DNA from: UBA668 sp039796575
GTDB lineage: Bacteria > Actinomycetota > Acidimicrobiia > Acidimicrobiales > Ilumatobacteraceae
Assembly: GCA_039796575.1 (NCBI GenBank)
Contig: JBDKJP010000066.1
Coordinates: 36,299-100,298, forward strand
DNA length: 64,000 nucleotides
Direction of reading: 5' to 3'
This document shows, piece by piece, positions 51,866 through 58,733 of the stretch (positions are counted from its first letter, which is position 1; the number at the start of each line of letters is the position of its first letter). A program made the position numbers and the translations under genes. Under the pieces are notes generated by a model. The model saw only the letters and a program-made list of their open reading frames with translations. It did not search any database and was not told the origin of the DNA.

Positions 51866-53731
51866 ATGAACCCCACCGCCGAAGCCCTCCGGGACCTCTT
51901 CCCGGGCTGCGCTCCGTTCCCCGAGGCCCGTCTCTTCGACCCGGCCGCTCCGTTGCCGCTCCTGGACGACCTCGCCGCCGCCGAACGTCTGGCCGCCGCT
52001 CTAGATCACCGTGTGTTGTACGTCTCGGGCCTCGGCTTCCTCATCTGGACCGGCACGCACTACGCCGAGGTCTCTGCGCCGGTCCTCGTGTCGGCCGCCA
52101 TCGTGGCCGCCCGCCAGTTCCGTGCCGAGGTCGCCGCTCACGCCGAGGCGTCCGGCTCACCGGCCTCGTTGCGGCCCGTCCTTCGTGCCGCCGAGACCGG
52201 CACCTTCACCCAGGCCTGTAAGTCCGTGGTCGACCGTCTCGGCACGATCACGAGCGCCCCGAGCGAGTCCCTGGACCGCGAGCTCTTTCTCCTGCCGGTC
52301 CTCTCGGGCACCATCGACCTTCGCACCGGGCGCCTCGTCCCTCATGACCGACGCCACCGCTTCACCTACGTCCTGCCCGTGTCCTACACCGACCCAGAGG
52401 CTGGGACTGCCGTGCCGGAGTGCCCCCGCTGGGAGGCCTTCCTGGAGTCCGTGCAGCCGGACCCGGAGGTCCGAGCGTGGCTCCAGCGCTGGGCCGGGTA
52501 CGGCGCCACGGGCGACACCTCGGAGCAGGTCTACTCCGTGTTCGTCGGCCAGGGCGCCAACGGGAAGAGCGTGTTCACGGACACCCTCGCCGCTGTCCTC
52601 GGTCCCATCACGGCCTCCACCTCTCCGGCCACCTTCGCCACCGTGTCGGCGGAGCGCGACGCCCGCCCCGACCTCATCCGCCTCCGTGCCTCTCGTACGA
52701 TCTTCGCCGCCGAGGCCGGTCAAGGCCTCCGCCTGGACGAGGCGCTGTTGAAGCGCTGGACCGGGCAGGACACGATCAGCGCTCGTGGTCTGTACCAGGC
52801 CCCTGTGACCTTCCGCCCCGCCGGGAAGATCACGTTTGTTTCCAACTCCATGCCCCGCATCACGACGGACGATCACGGCACATGGCGCCGTGTGCAGGTG
52901 CTCACCTGGAATGGCACTGTGCCCGCCTCAGAGCGAGTGGAGAACCTCTCCGGCCTCCTCGCTGCTGAGGCCGAGGGCATCCTCCGCTGGGTCGTTGCTG
53001 GCGCCGTGGAGTGGTATCGCACCGGCCTCCGTACGCCGCCCTCCATCATCGCCGAGACCACCCGACGCCGTGACCTCTCGGACTCCCTGGCGGGCTACGT
53101 CGGCTCCGTCCTCGTGGAGTCGCCCGGCTCGACGGTCACATCTGCTGACGCCCTCACGATGTACGAACGATGGGCCGACGCAGTGAGCCTCCCTGAGGGC
53201 GACCGCTTCCGCACCGCTGGCAACTTCCGGGCGGCCCTGGAGGAGCGTGGCTTCGTGTTCTATAAGAACTCCGTCATTCGCATCCGTGACGCCGCTCTGA
53301 ACCCGGACGCCATCCTTCCCGAGGCCGTCACCTCCGCCCGCTCGGGGGCCGCTGAGCCGCCCACGGCCGTCGGCCGCTTCACCGTGAGCGGCCTCCGTGA
53401 GCGGCTCTCCGAAATCGACCGGCCCGGCGGGCGTTGCCGCTTCGCCATCCTCGGAGTGGAGTTCACACTCCCGCCGGATGGTCTCTTCGATGACCTCGTG
53501 GCGGACCGCCTGCCCGTGGAGCTGGCCCTCGTTCGTCCCGCCGTCTCGGCGCGCCTGGCTGCCCTCGTGCCGGACGCCGACGACCTCCAGGCCGCCCTCC
53601 ATGACGCCGAGGAGTGGGGCCGTCGGCAGGCCGTAGCTCGTGCCGAGGAGTGGGCCGACGACCTCCTCCGGGACGAGGAGCGGCTCTGGCTCTACCTGAG
53701 CGATGACGAGTCGCCCGCCCTCGCTAGCTGA
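51866..53731 (+). CDS. D5-like primase / SF3 helicase
   Basis: 621 residues. The N-terminal half resembles the D5_N region (CPRWEAFLESVQPDPEVRAWLQRWAGYGATG about 190-220). The SF3 helicase core follows: Walker A GQGANGKS (228-235), Walker B IFAAEAGQG (about 277-285), and the motif C/sensor KITFVSNSMPRI (about 320-331). ATG 51866 is preceded by AGGGAGT. The C-terminal 150 residues are helical and Arg-rich with no known domain. It should load at an origin and unwind DNA; the adjacent iterons are the natural target. No separate primase catalytic motif (AEP or TOPRIM) is evident. Confidence 0.88.
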   Translation: MNPTAEALRDLFPGCAPFPEARLFDPAAPLPLLDDLAAAERLAAALDHRVLYVSGLGFLIWTGTHYAEVSAPVLVSAAIVAARQFRAEVAAHAEASGSPASLRPVLRAAETGTFTQACKSVVDRLGTITSAPSESLDRELFLLPVLSGTIDLRTGRLVPHDRRHRFTYVLPVSYTDPEAGTAVPECPRWEAFLESVQPDPEVRAWLQRWAGYGATGDTSEQVYSVFVGQGANGKSVFTDTLAAVLGPITASTSPATFATVSAERDARPDLIRLRASRTIFAAEAGQGLRLDEALLKRWTGQDTISARGLYQAPVTFRPAGKITFVSNSMPRITTDDHGTWRRVQVLTWNGTVPASERVENLSGLLAAEAEGILRWVVAGAVEWYRTGLRTPPSIIAETTRRRDLSDSLAGYVGSVLVESPGSTVTSADALTMYERWADAVSLPEGDRFRTAGNFRAALEERGFVFYKNSVIRIRDAALNPDAILPEAVTSARSGAAEPPTAVGRFTVSGLRERLSEIDRPGGRCRFAILGVEFTLPPDGLFDDLVADRLPVELALVRPAVSARLAALVPDADDLQAALHDAEEWGRRQAVARAEEWADDLLRDEERLWLYLSDDESPALAS

Positions 53732-53768
53732 CCGTGTGACTCTCACCACACCTCCGCACAAGAGCACC

Positions 53769-53804
53769 GAAACGGCCCCGGAACGGCCCGAAGCCGGCCG
53801 TTTC
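53769..53804. terminator. Hairpin after the primase gene
   Basis: Nine-bp perfect stem (53769-53777 with 53796-53804) with an 18-base GC-rich loop. No T-run follows, so termination strength is uncertain. Confidence 0.4.
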
Positions 53805-53993
53805 GGGCCGGTCCGTGAGCACCTCGGCCCTTATCTGTGTGGCGGGGAAGCGCGTGGCCCCCTGACCCGTGTTCCTTCGGGACAGGAGGGCCAGCGCACC
53901 CCACCGATTTACGGGCACCCGGACCGCCTCGCATAGCGACGCACGTCCCACCGCCCTGGCCCCCTCGTGGGGCCGAACTCTGCTGGAGGCCTC

Positions 53994-54311
53994 GTGCAGA
54001 CCGTCTACTTCGCTCGCCTCGGCGAGCTGCTCGCCACCGACGCCGAGGCCCTCACCGTGAAGGCTGAGCGCCTCCCCGTCGACTGCCCGGCCCGCCTCGC
54101 CTGGACGGCCACGATGGCCGAGGTCGTAGCCACGGAGGACCGGGCCTACCGCCTCCGTCGTGTGGGCGACCGCCTCGCCTCCGAGGAGGCGGCCCGCTTC
54201 GCCCTGGTGCTCCTCGCCGACCGGATGCCACTGCACGCACGAGGCATCGGCCTCGCACTCCGTGACGCCCAGGCCCCCGAGGCCGACACGACCATCACCG
54301 ACGCCGCCTGA
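53994..54311 (+). CDS. Helical hypothetical protein of the element
   Basis: 105 residues from GTG 53994, chosen because GGAGG stands four bases before it; an upstream ATG at 53967 lacks a ribosome site. The protein is strongly alpha-helical with heptad-like Leu/Ala spacing and an Arg-rich central part (RAYRLRRVGDRLASEEAARF). It has no recognised motif. Its position between the replication and capsid genes, where satellites often keep regulators or scaffolds, is suggestive but proves nothing. Confidence 0.55.
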   Translation: MQTVYFARLGELLATDAEALTVKAERLPVDCPARLAWTATMAEVVATEDRAYRLRRVGDRLASEEAARFALVLLADRMPLHARGIGLALRDAQAPEADTTITDAA

Positions 54312-54470
54312 GCGGCTCGGCCACACATCTGACCCCACCGCCGGAGCGATCACCCGTGCGGCCCGACGTGCTCGCGCTCGTCCTCGGCCGCTCCTCGTGA
54401 GTGGGCCAGGACGGGCGCCTTCGCCGTTTTCCGAGGGCAACTCAACCAACACACTCCGAAAGAGGTTCAC

Positions 54471-54713
54471 ATGCCGAAGGCATCGACCCCGACGAAACTC
54501 CCGAGCGGAGAAGTCGTCATCACGGCCACGGCCTCCGTGGCCGGACAGGCCTACAGCGAGGATGGACGCCCCGCAGGCTCGTTCGCCATCAACCGAGGCG
54601 AGCGTTACACCGTCAGGACCGGCCTCGCCGCCGTCCTCGTGAAGGACGGCCACGCCGTCTACAGCACGCCCACCGAGACCGAGCTGGCGATGGACGGGAG
54701 CGACGCACGATGA
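54471..54713 (+). CDS. Small beta-rich protein directly before the capsid gene
   Basis: 80 residues, with a good GAAAGAGG ribosome site. The sequence (SGEVVITATASVAGQAYSEDG, RYTVRTGLAAVLVKDGHAVY) suggests a small beta-barrel. ATGA overlap couples it to the capsid gene, so a structural role in the head (decoration, connector or head-fibre anchor) is plausible. I do not recognise the family. Confidence 0.6.
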   Translation: MPKASTPTKLPSGEVVITATASVAGQAYSEDGRPAGSFAINRGERYTVRTGLAAVLVKDGHAVYSTPTETELAMDGSDAR

Positions 54714-55867
54714 ACGAGCGCACCGAACGCCTCGCCGCCGCACTGGCGGCCTGGAGCACCACGGCAGGCGCCACCCCCGCCGTTCGCTCCGCCGTGACCG
54801 AACTCCTCGCCGAGCGCGCATCGCTCGCCGCCCAGGCCGCCCGCCATGACGCCGCCATGAAGGGTGGGAAGAACTCCGCCGCCCTTCGTGGCCTCGCCGA
54901 GATTGACGGGAAGCTCGTGGCCCAGCGCCAGGCCCTCTCGGCCCTCGTGGGTGCCGATGCCGCACGGGACATGCTCGGTGAGTCACTCCGTGCAGTCCTC
55001 CGCCCTGCCATCGTGCCCGGCTTCGACCTCGGCGAGGACGGCCATCGCTCGCTCCTCACCGGCTCGCTCGGCGGCGTTGCGACCGAGGTCGGCCGAGACG
55101 TGATCGCCGCCGTCCGCACTCATGACGGCCTCGTGTCCATCCTGCCCTCCCGTGAGTGGGTGACCCGTGGTGTCGGCGCCCTGAAGCTCCCGACGCTCAC
55201 GGCCCGCCCCATCCTCACGGACCCGGCCACCGAGGGCGCCGCCATCGGTACGGAGACCTCGCCCACCTTCGGCGCCATCACGCCGACGTGGAGCAAGGCT
55301 GGCGCCTGGACGGACTATTCGTACGAGTTGTTCACCGATGCGGGTATTGCGAACCCCGAGGCCTGGCTGGAGTCCGTCCTCGTGGAGACCGTCGCCGCCA
55401 CCATCGAAGCGAAGGCCTCGGCCGCCCTGTTCTCGGGCAGCATCACGAGCGCCGCCGCTGCCGCCGCCGGGGCACCCGTGCTGAAGGACGTGACGGCCGC
55501 CGCCTCCGTGGTGCGCTCGTCCGGCTGGACCCCGACGCACGCCGTCATGTCGCCGACCGTGTGGGCGAAGTTCGCAGCCCTGGAAGCCCCGACGGGCCAG
55601 CCCGTGGCCGCCTCGGTGGAAGCCTTCCGCTACGCCACGTCGCTGACGCCGGTTCTCTCCAGCGCAGCTCCGTCGACCGAGGTCCTCGTCATCGACGCCA
55701 CCCCGGCTCACCGTGTCGCCGAGCTGCACTTCCGCACTCGTCCGGAAATCGAGCTCTCCAGCACGGGCGCCACGTTCGCCGCTGACCTCACCCGCGTGAA
55801 GCTCGCCCTTCGCTACGCCATCGGCGTGCAAGTGCCCGGCGGCGCCCGGCGCATCACCGGCTGCTGA
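54710..55867 (+). CDS. HK97-fold major capsid protein
   Basis: 385 residues from ATG 54710. Residues 1-95 are mainly helical, with a likely coiled coil (AVTELLAERASLAAQAARHD), like the scaffolding delta domain of HK97-type capsids. From about 120 the HK97 core follows: an N-arm/E-loop-like region, PTFGAITPTWSKAGAWTDYSYELFTDA, the spine helix AWLESVLVETVAATIEAKASAALFSG, and a C-terminal ELHFRTRPEIELSSTGATFAADLTRVKLALRYAIGV. No maturation protease gene lies upstream, which is unusual. Start choice: an in-frame upstream ATG would read across another gene. Confidence 0.85.
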   Translation: MNERTERLAAALAAWSTTAGATPAVRSAVTELLAERASLAAQAARHDAAMKGGKNSAALRGLAEIDGKLVAQRQALSALVGADAARDMLGESLRAVLRPAIVPGFDLGEDGHRSLLTGSLGGVATEVGRDVIAAVRTHDGLVSILPSREWVTRGVGALKLPTLTARPILTDPATEGAAIGTETSPTFGAITPTWSKAGAWTDYSYELFTDAGIANPEAWLESVLVETVAATIEAKASAALFSGSITSAAAAAAGAPVLKDVTAAASVVRSSGWTPTHAVMSPTVWAKFAALEAPTGQPVAASVEAFRYATSLTPVLSSAAPSTEVLVIDATPAHRVAELHFRTRPEIELSSTGATFAADLTRVKLALRYAIGVQVPGGARRITGC

Positions 55868-55878
55868 ACCCCTCAAGC

Positions 55879-55914
55879 CCTCGGTCGGGTATCCGTCGTC
55901 CCGCCCGACCGAGG
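55879..55914 (+). terminator. Hairpin after the capsid gene
   Basis: Perfect 11-bp stem (55879-55889 with 55904-55914), 14-base loop, followed by CACCTTGTC. It may reduce read-through and so keep the capsid transcript more abundant than the downstream genes. Confidence 0.6.
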
Positions 55915-56039
55915 CACCTTGTCGCACGAGCGCTGCGCCTCGGCCTCTCGGCTGCGCCTCGTGTTCGCCGCCCTCGCCCGGAACCTTTCCCCGGGCGGGG
56001 GCCGCGCGCTCTCCACCCCGCCATCAAAGGAACACCGCC

Positions 56040-56417
56040 ATGCAATGCACCGCCTGTCACAAAGCCCCCGCAGCACCCGGCCTCGGCACTACCGCCGTGG
56101 CGCTCTGCCGTCGCTGCGGCGCCTACCGGTACGCCGTGCTCGCCGCGGCCTCGTTCCGCCAGGCCGCCGCCGATGCAACCTCCGCAGAGGAGGCCGCCCG
56201 CTGCCGCCGCATCTCGTGGGAGTACGAGGACGAAGCGAGGGACCTGGAGCGAGGAGGGAGCGGCGGCTACGCCTGGATGCAAGGCGCCCCGATCAATGAG
56301 GGCGAGACCCCGCTCAGCCTTCGTGAGCGCCTCGGCCATCTCCTCTTCGGCTCCGTCCGTAGCGCCGCCGCGCTCACCCTCCCGAAGGCCTCGGCCAGCG
56401 CCACCGACGAGGCCTGA
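56040..56417 (+). CDS. Zinc-ribbon hypothetical protein of the element
   Basis: 125 residues with an AAAGGA ribosome site. The N-terminus has CTAC (Cys 3, 6) and CRRC (about 23, 26), a four-Cys zinc ribbon, followed by helices and an acidic Ser/Ala tail. Similar short zinc-ribbon proteins occur in actinophages. A role in DNA binding or packaging is possible. I do not recognise the family. Confidence 0.6.
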   Translation: MQCTACHKAPAAPGLGTTAVALCRRCGAYRYAVLAAASFRQAAADATSAEEAARCRRISWEYEDEARDLERGGSGGYAWMQGAPINEGETPLSLRERLGHLLFGSVRSAAALTLPKASASATDEA

Positions 56418-56574
56418 CCGCCCCACCCCCTCGTGTCGGCCAGCGACCCACGAGGGACGAAAAAAGTTCCCGAGGTCGACCGCAGGAACCCCCGACGCCG
56501 GAGCCGCGTACGCGGCGGCGTATCACCGTTCCCGGCCCGGCCTCACCCTGTCTGCATAAGAAGGACTCCCCGCC

Positions 56575-57030
56575 ATGCCCGCCCGTCCGAAGGCCGCACA
56601 CCTCATCCAGGACACCCGGCCGAGCCGTGTGCCCACCCGCAACGGCCCCGCCCCGGCACCTGCACTCCGCCACGTCCCGCCGCCTCCGGACATGGCCCCT
56701 CGCGCCGTGCCCTACTGGCACACCGTGTGGCGCCTCGGCGCGTTCCAAGCGTCTGACGCCGAGACCGTCCGCATGTACGCCGAACTCCAGGCCCGCCGAG
56801 ACTTCTGCCTAGCGACCCTGGAGGCCGAAGGCCTCACCGTCCCCACCCGCGGCGGCGCCGAGGTCGTACACCCCGTGTTTCGTGTGTTGAAGGACACCGA
56901 GGCCCGCCTCCTCTCGCTCGCCGCTGCGCTCGGTCTCACTCCGGAGGCCCGCCTCCGCCTGGGCCTCGTGGCCGTGGAGGGCCGATCGAAGTTGCAGGCC
57001 TTCATCGACTCCCAGGACGCCGCCGAATGA
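56575..57030 (+). CDS. Phage terminase small subunit, P27 family
   Basis: 151 residues, AGAAGGA ribosome site. A proline-rich start leads to PPPPDMAPRAVPYWHTVW, then DAETVRMYAELQARRDFCLATLEAEGLTV, and the family-typical end VHPVFRVLKDTEARLLSLAAALGLTPEARLRLG. It should recognise the packaging site of the element DNA. No large terminase is encoded nearby, so the packaging motor would have to come from a helper phage. Coupled by ATGA to the next small gene. Confidence 0.82.
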   Translation: MPARPKAAHLIQDTRPSRVPTRNGPAPAPALRHVPPPPDMAPRAVPYWHTVWRLGAFQASDAETVRMYAELQARRDFCLATLEAEGLTVPTRGGAEVVHPVFRVLKDTEARLLSLAAALGLTPEARLRLGLVAVEGRSKLQAFIDSQDAAE

Positions 57031-57173
57031 AGCCCGCCGACCTCCCTCCTCCGGCCTGCATGGCCCCCGGCTGCCGCCGCTTCGCTCTCGTGGGCGAGCT
57101 GCTCTGCGCGCTCCACCGACACCGGCAGCTCCGCTACGCCCGCCTCCTCGCCCAGAGCGAGAGCGCCTCGTGA
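57027..57173 (+). CDS. 48-residue zinc-knuckle peptide
   Basis: ATG 57027 overlaps the terminase stop and the TGA overlaps the next GTG. The sequence ACMAPGCRRFALVGELLCALHRH has Cys-x4-Cys, then Cys-x2-His spacing, which could bind one zinc ion. The strict overlaps on both sides support real translation. Actinophages carry similar short peptides next to terminase genes; function unknown. Confidence 0.6.
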   Translation: MKPADLPPPACMAPGCRRFALVGELLCALHRHRQLRYARLLAQSESAS

Positions 57174-57373
57174 AGCTCGCCGCCCTGACCTTCCTTCCGG
57201 CCCCGGCCGCCTACGTCGCCACCGTGGCGAGCGGCTCTCCGTGGCCCGCCCTCATCGGCGCCTCTGTCGGTTCCATCCCGGGCCTCATCTCGTGGCACGG
57301 CATCCGCAGCGAACGCCGCCGAGCTGAGGCAACCCTCGCCGCCCTCCGTGAAAGGACCCACCCGAATGGCTGA
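57170..57373 (+). CDS. Small membrane protein of the element
   Basis: 67 residues. Two hydrophobic segments (about 3-20 and 28-44) separated by SGSPW, then a basic cytoplasmic tail (RSERRRAEATLAALRERT). GTGA overlap with the previous gene. It could be a holin-like, superinfection-exclusion or membrane-anchoring protein; the sequence does not distinguish these. Confidence 0.55.
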   Translation: MKLAALTFLPAPAAYVATVASGSPWPALIGASVGSIPGLISWHGIRSERRRAEATLAALRERTHPNG

Positions 57374-58013
57374 CCCCGCACTGCCCGCCTCGCTCGTGGA
57401 GGAGCTGCGCGACATGCGCCGCCGACTGGAGCGCCTGGAGATGGCGGGCCGCCTCACGTCCGCCTCCATGACCGACGGCTCGCTCCGCATTCTGGACGCC
57501 ACCGGCGCCACTCGTGTCGTGTTCGGACGGGACGACGATGGCGGCTACGGCCTCTCCGTGTACAACGAGAACGGCCGCACGATCTTCAAGGTGAACGAGA
57601 CCGGACAGACCGCTCCGCGCCTCTTCCCGGCCGTGCATCAGTTCGCCGACTGGGTGCCCGGCACGGCCCTGGCGTACAACGACACGACGACCCTCCGGCC
57701 GCTCTGCTCCGGCTATCTCTACGCCACGTCGCCGTCCGTGTTCTTCGACTTCTACGCCCTCACGTCCGGCCCCACCGTCGAACACGACGTGCAGATCGCC
57801 GAAGCTGGCGGAGGCGCGTACACGACGGTCCTCGGCCCGTGGACAGGCACCAACGCCCAGCGCGGAGGAACCTTCACCATCCCGACCGCTGCTCTCGTGC
57901 CCGGCACGGGCACGGACCCCGTGGGCCGCACCTACGAGTTCCGCATCCGTGGCCGAATCACGGGCGGAGTGGGCAACGCTTACGCCGCCCCGTTCCTGGT
58001 GTCCTCGCCGTAG
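57366..58013 (+). CDS. Fibre-like or minor tail-type structural protein
   Basis: 215 residues from ATG 57366 (AAAGGA nine bases upstream; overlaps the previous stop). N-terminal coiled coil LVEELRDMRRRLERLEM (about 8-24), then a beta-repeat region (DGSLRILDATGATRVVFGRD, GLSVYNENGRTIFKVNETG) common in actinophage minor tail or fibre proteins, and a Gly/Thr-rich beta domain. Probably a trimeric fibre. An element without tail genes still encoding it suggests a head fibre or a way to alter host range of borrowed particles. Confidence 0.6.
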   Translation: MADPALPASLVEELRDMRRRLERLEMAGRLTSASMTDGSLRILDATGATRVVFGRDDDGGYGLSVYNENGRTIFKVNETGQTAPRLFPAVHQFADWVPGTALAYNDTTTLRPLCSGYLYATSPSVFFDFYALTSGPTVEHDVQIAEAGGGAYTTVLGPWTGTNAQRGGTFTIPTAALVPGTGTDPVGRTYEFRIRGRITGGVGNAYAAPFLVSSP

Positions 58014-58020
58014 CGCTCAG

Positions 58021-58332
58021 CTACGGGCGCCGATTCGGGTAGTCCGTGTCCTGGTTCCGATGCACGTCCGTGACGTGCTCGGTCCACCGCAGACCATCCC
58101 AGTAGCGCTGAGCGAAGCGCTGCGTCGGGTCGTACTTCCAACCCGGCTCAGCATCGGCGGGGGAGGGCCATCCGAGCACCGCTCGCTTCAGGAACACCTC
58201 CACGCCGTGGTCATGGGACGAGGCCGCATAGGCCTCCCAGCCGAGCGACCCGAGAGCGGCCAGCCGCGCCCGCTGAGCTTCATCCGTGTCGCTCCGGAGA
58301 GCGTTGAACATGACCGAGGTGTACTCCCACAT
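58021..58332 (-). CDS. DUF4177-like + DUF2510-like cargo protein
   Basis: 103 residues from ATG 58332. Residues 1-55 (WEYTSVMF...LGSLGWEAYAAS...VFLKR) resemble DUF4177-type domains. The end has a DUF2510-like PGW-x-x-DP and RYWDGLRWTEHV, an actinobacterial motif usually at the cytoplasmic side of membrane proteins. It is the only leftward gene in the element and lies after the structural genes, as morons or cargo genes do. Function unknown. Confidence 0.6.
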   Translation of the reverse strand: MWEYTSVMFNALRSDTDEAQRARLAALGSLGWEAYAASSHDHGVEVFLKRAVLGWPSPADAEPGWKYDPTQRFAQRYWDGLRWTEHVTDVHRNQDTDYPNRRP

Positions 58333-58380
58333 GGCCGCGACGATAGGGCAGGGGCACGCCGCCTCCGAACGAATGAACAC

Positions 58381-58409
58381 GGCCCCTCTGCCCTCGTGGC
58401 GGAGGGGCC
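58381..58409. terminator. Hairpin between two cargo genes
   Basis: An 8-bp stem (58381-58388 with 58402-58409) followed by TTT on the plus strand. It would stop rightward transcription from the structural genes before the last small gene. Confidence 0.5.
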
Positions 58410-58480
58410 TTTCGGCGTCTCCGGAGTTGACGCTCAAGCGCAGAATTCCGCCGACGCTGCGCCGTGCTAAACACGCCCTC

Positions 58481-58645
58481 ATGACACACCCGCCCCACGC
58501 CGAGCAACCCCGCACCGCCTCCACATTCTGCGCCTGGTGCGGCCTCGTGAGCGAGGGCGAGGAGATGACGCCCGCCCTCATCGACGGTCACCCCGCCATC
58601 GTGTGCCGCCCGTGCGCCGAAGGCCTCACAGCGCCCCACCGCTGA
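58481..58645 (+). CDS. 54-residue zinc-finger protein at the right end of the element
   Basis: ATG 58481. Two Cys pairs, FCAWC and VCRPC, 23 residues apart form a probable zinc-binding knuckle. TAAACA, seven bases before the ATG, could be a -10 box for a leaderless transcript. Possibly a regulatory or excision-related protein because it sits beside attR, but there is no direct evidence. Confidence 0.5.
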   Translation: MTHPPHAEQPRTASTFCAWCGLVSEGEEMTPALIDGHPAIVCRPCAEGLTAPHR

Positions 58646-58683
58646 GCGTCACCCTCGCCCGGCGGTTGCCGACGCCGGACGAA

Positions 58684-58720
58684 AGAGGCCCCCTTCCTCA
58701 TCACGAGGGAGGGGGCCTCT
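58684..58720. terminator. Strong bidirectional terminator at the right end of the element
   Basis: A 16-bp stem (58684-58699 with 58705-58720, one G-T wobble) and a five-base loop. It lies between the last element gene and the new stop codon of the acyl-CoA synthetase, so the host gene now ends at an element-borne terminator. Confidence 0.75.
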
Positions 58721-58733
58721 GCGCTTCCGTGGG

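Noticed and set aside
53735..53750. A near CRP-type sequence (TGTGA-N6-CCACA) just after the primase gene.
   Set aside because: One half-site is imperfect, it overlaps no promoter that I can define, and chance matches are expected in 64 kb.
54401..54709. An in-frame upstream extension of the capsid protein by about 100 residues.
   Set aside because: The extension is antisense-like Arg/His/Pro-rich sequence that crosses the well-supported 80-residue gene in another frame; ATG 54710 with the ATGA overlap is far better.
56460..56466. A AAA AAG heptamer, the classic -1 frameshift slippery site, with a purine-rich stretch upstream.
   Set aside because: It lies 43 bases after the stop of the zinc-ribbon gene and no translated frame would reach it in the right phase, so no sensible fusion product results.
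53958..58720. Recurrent CCTCGTG-containing hairpins in the element as a dispersed repeat family.
   Set aside because: CTCGTG is a very common Leu-Val codon pair in this DNA; arms and loops differ between sites, so I treat them as separate hairpins.
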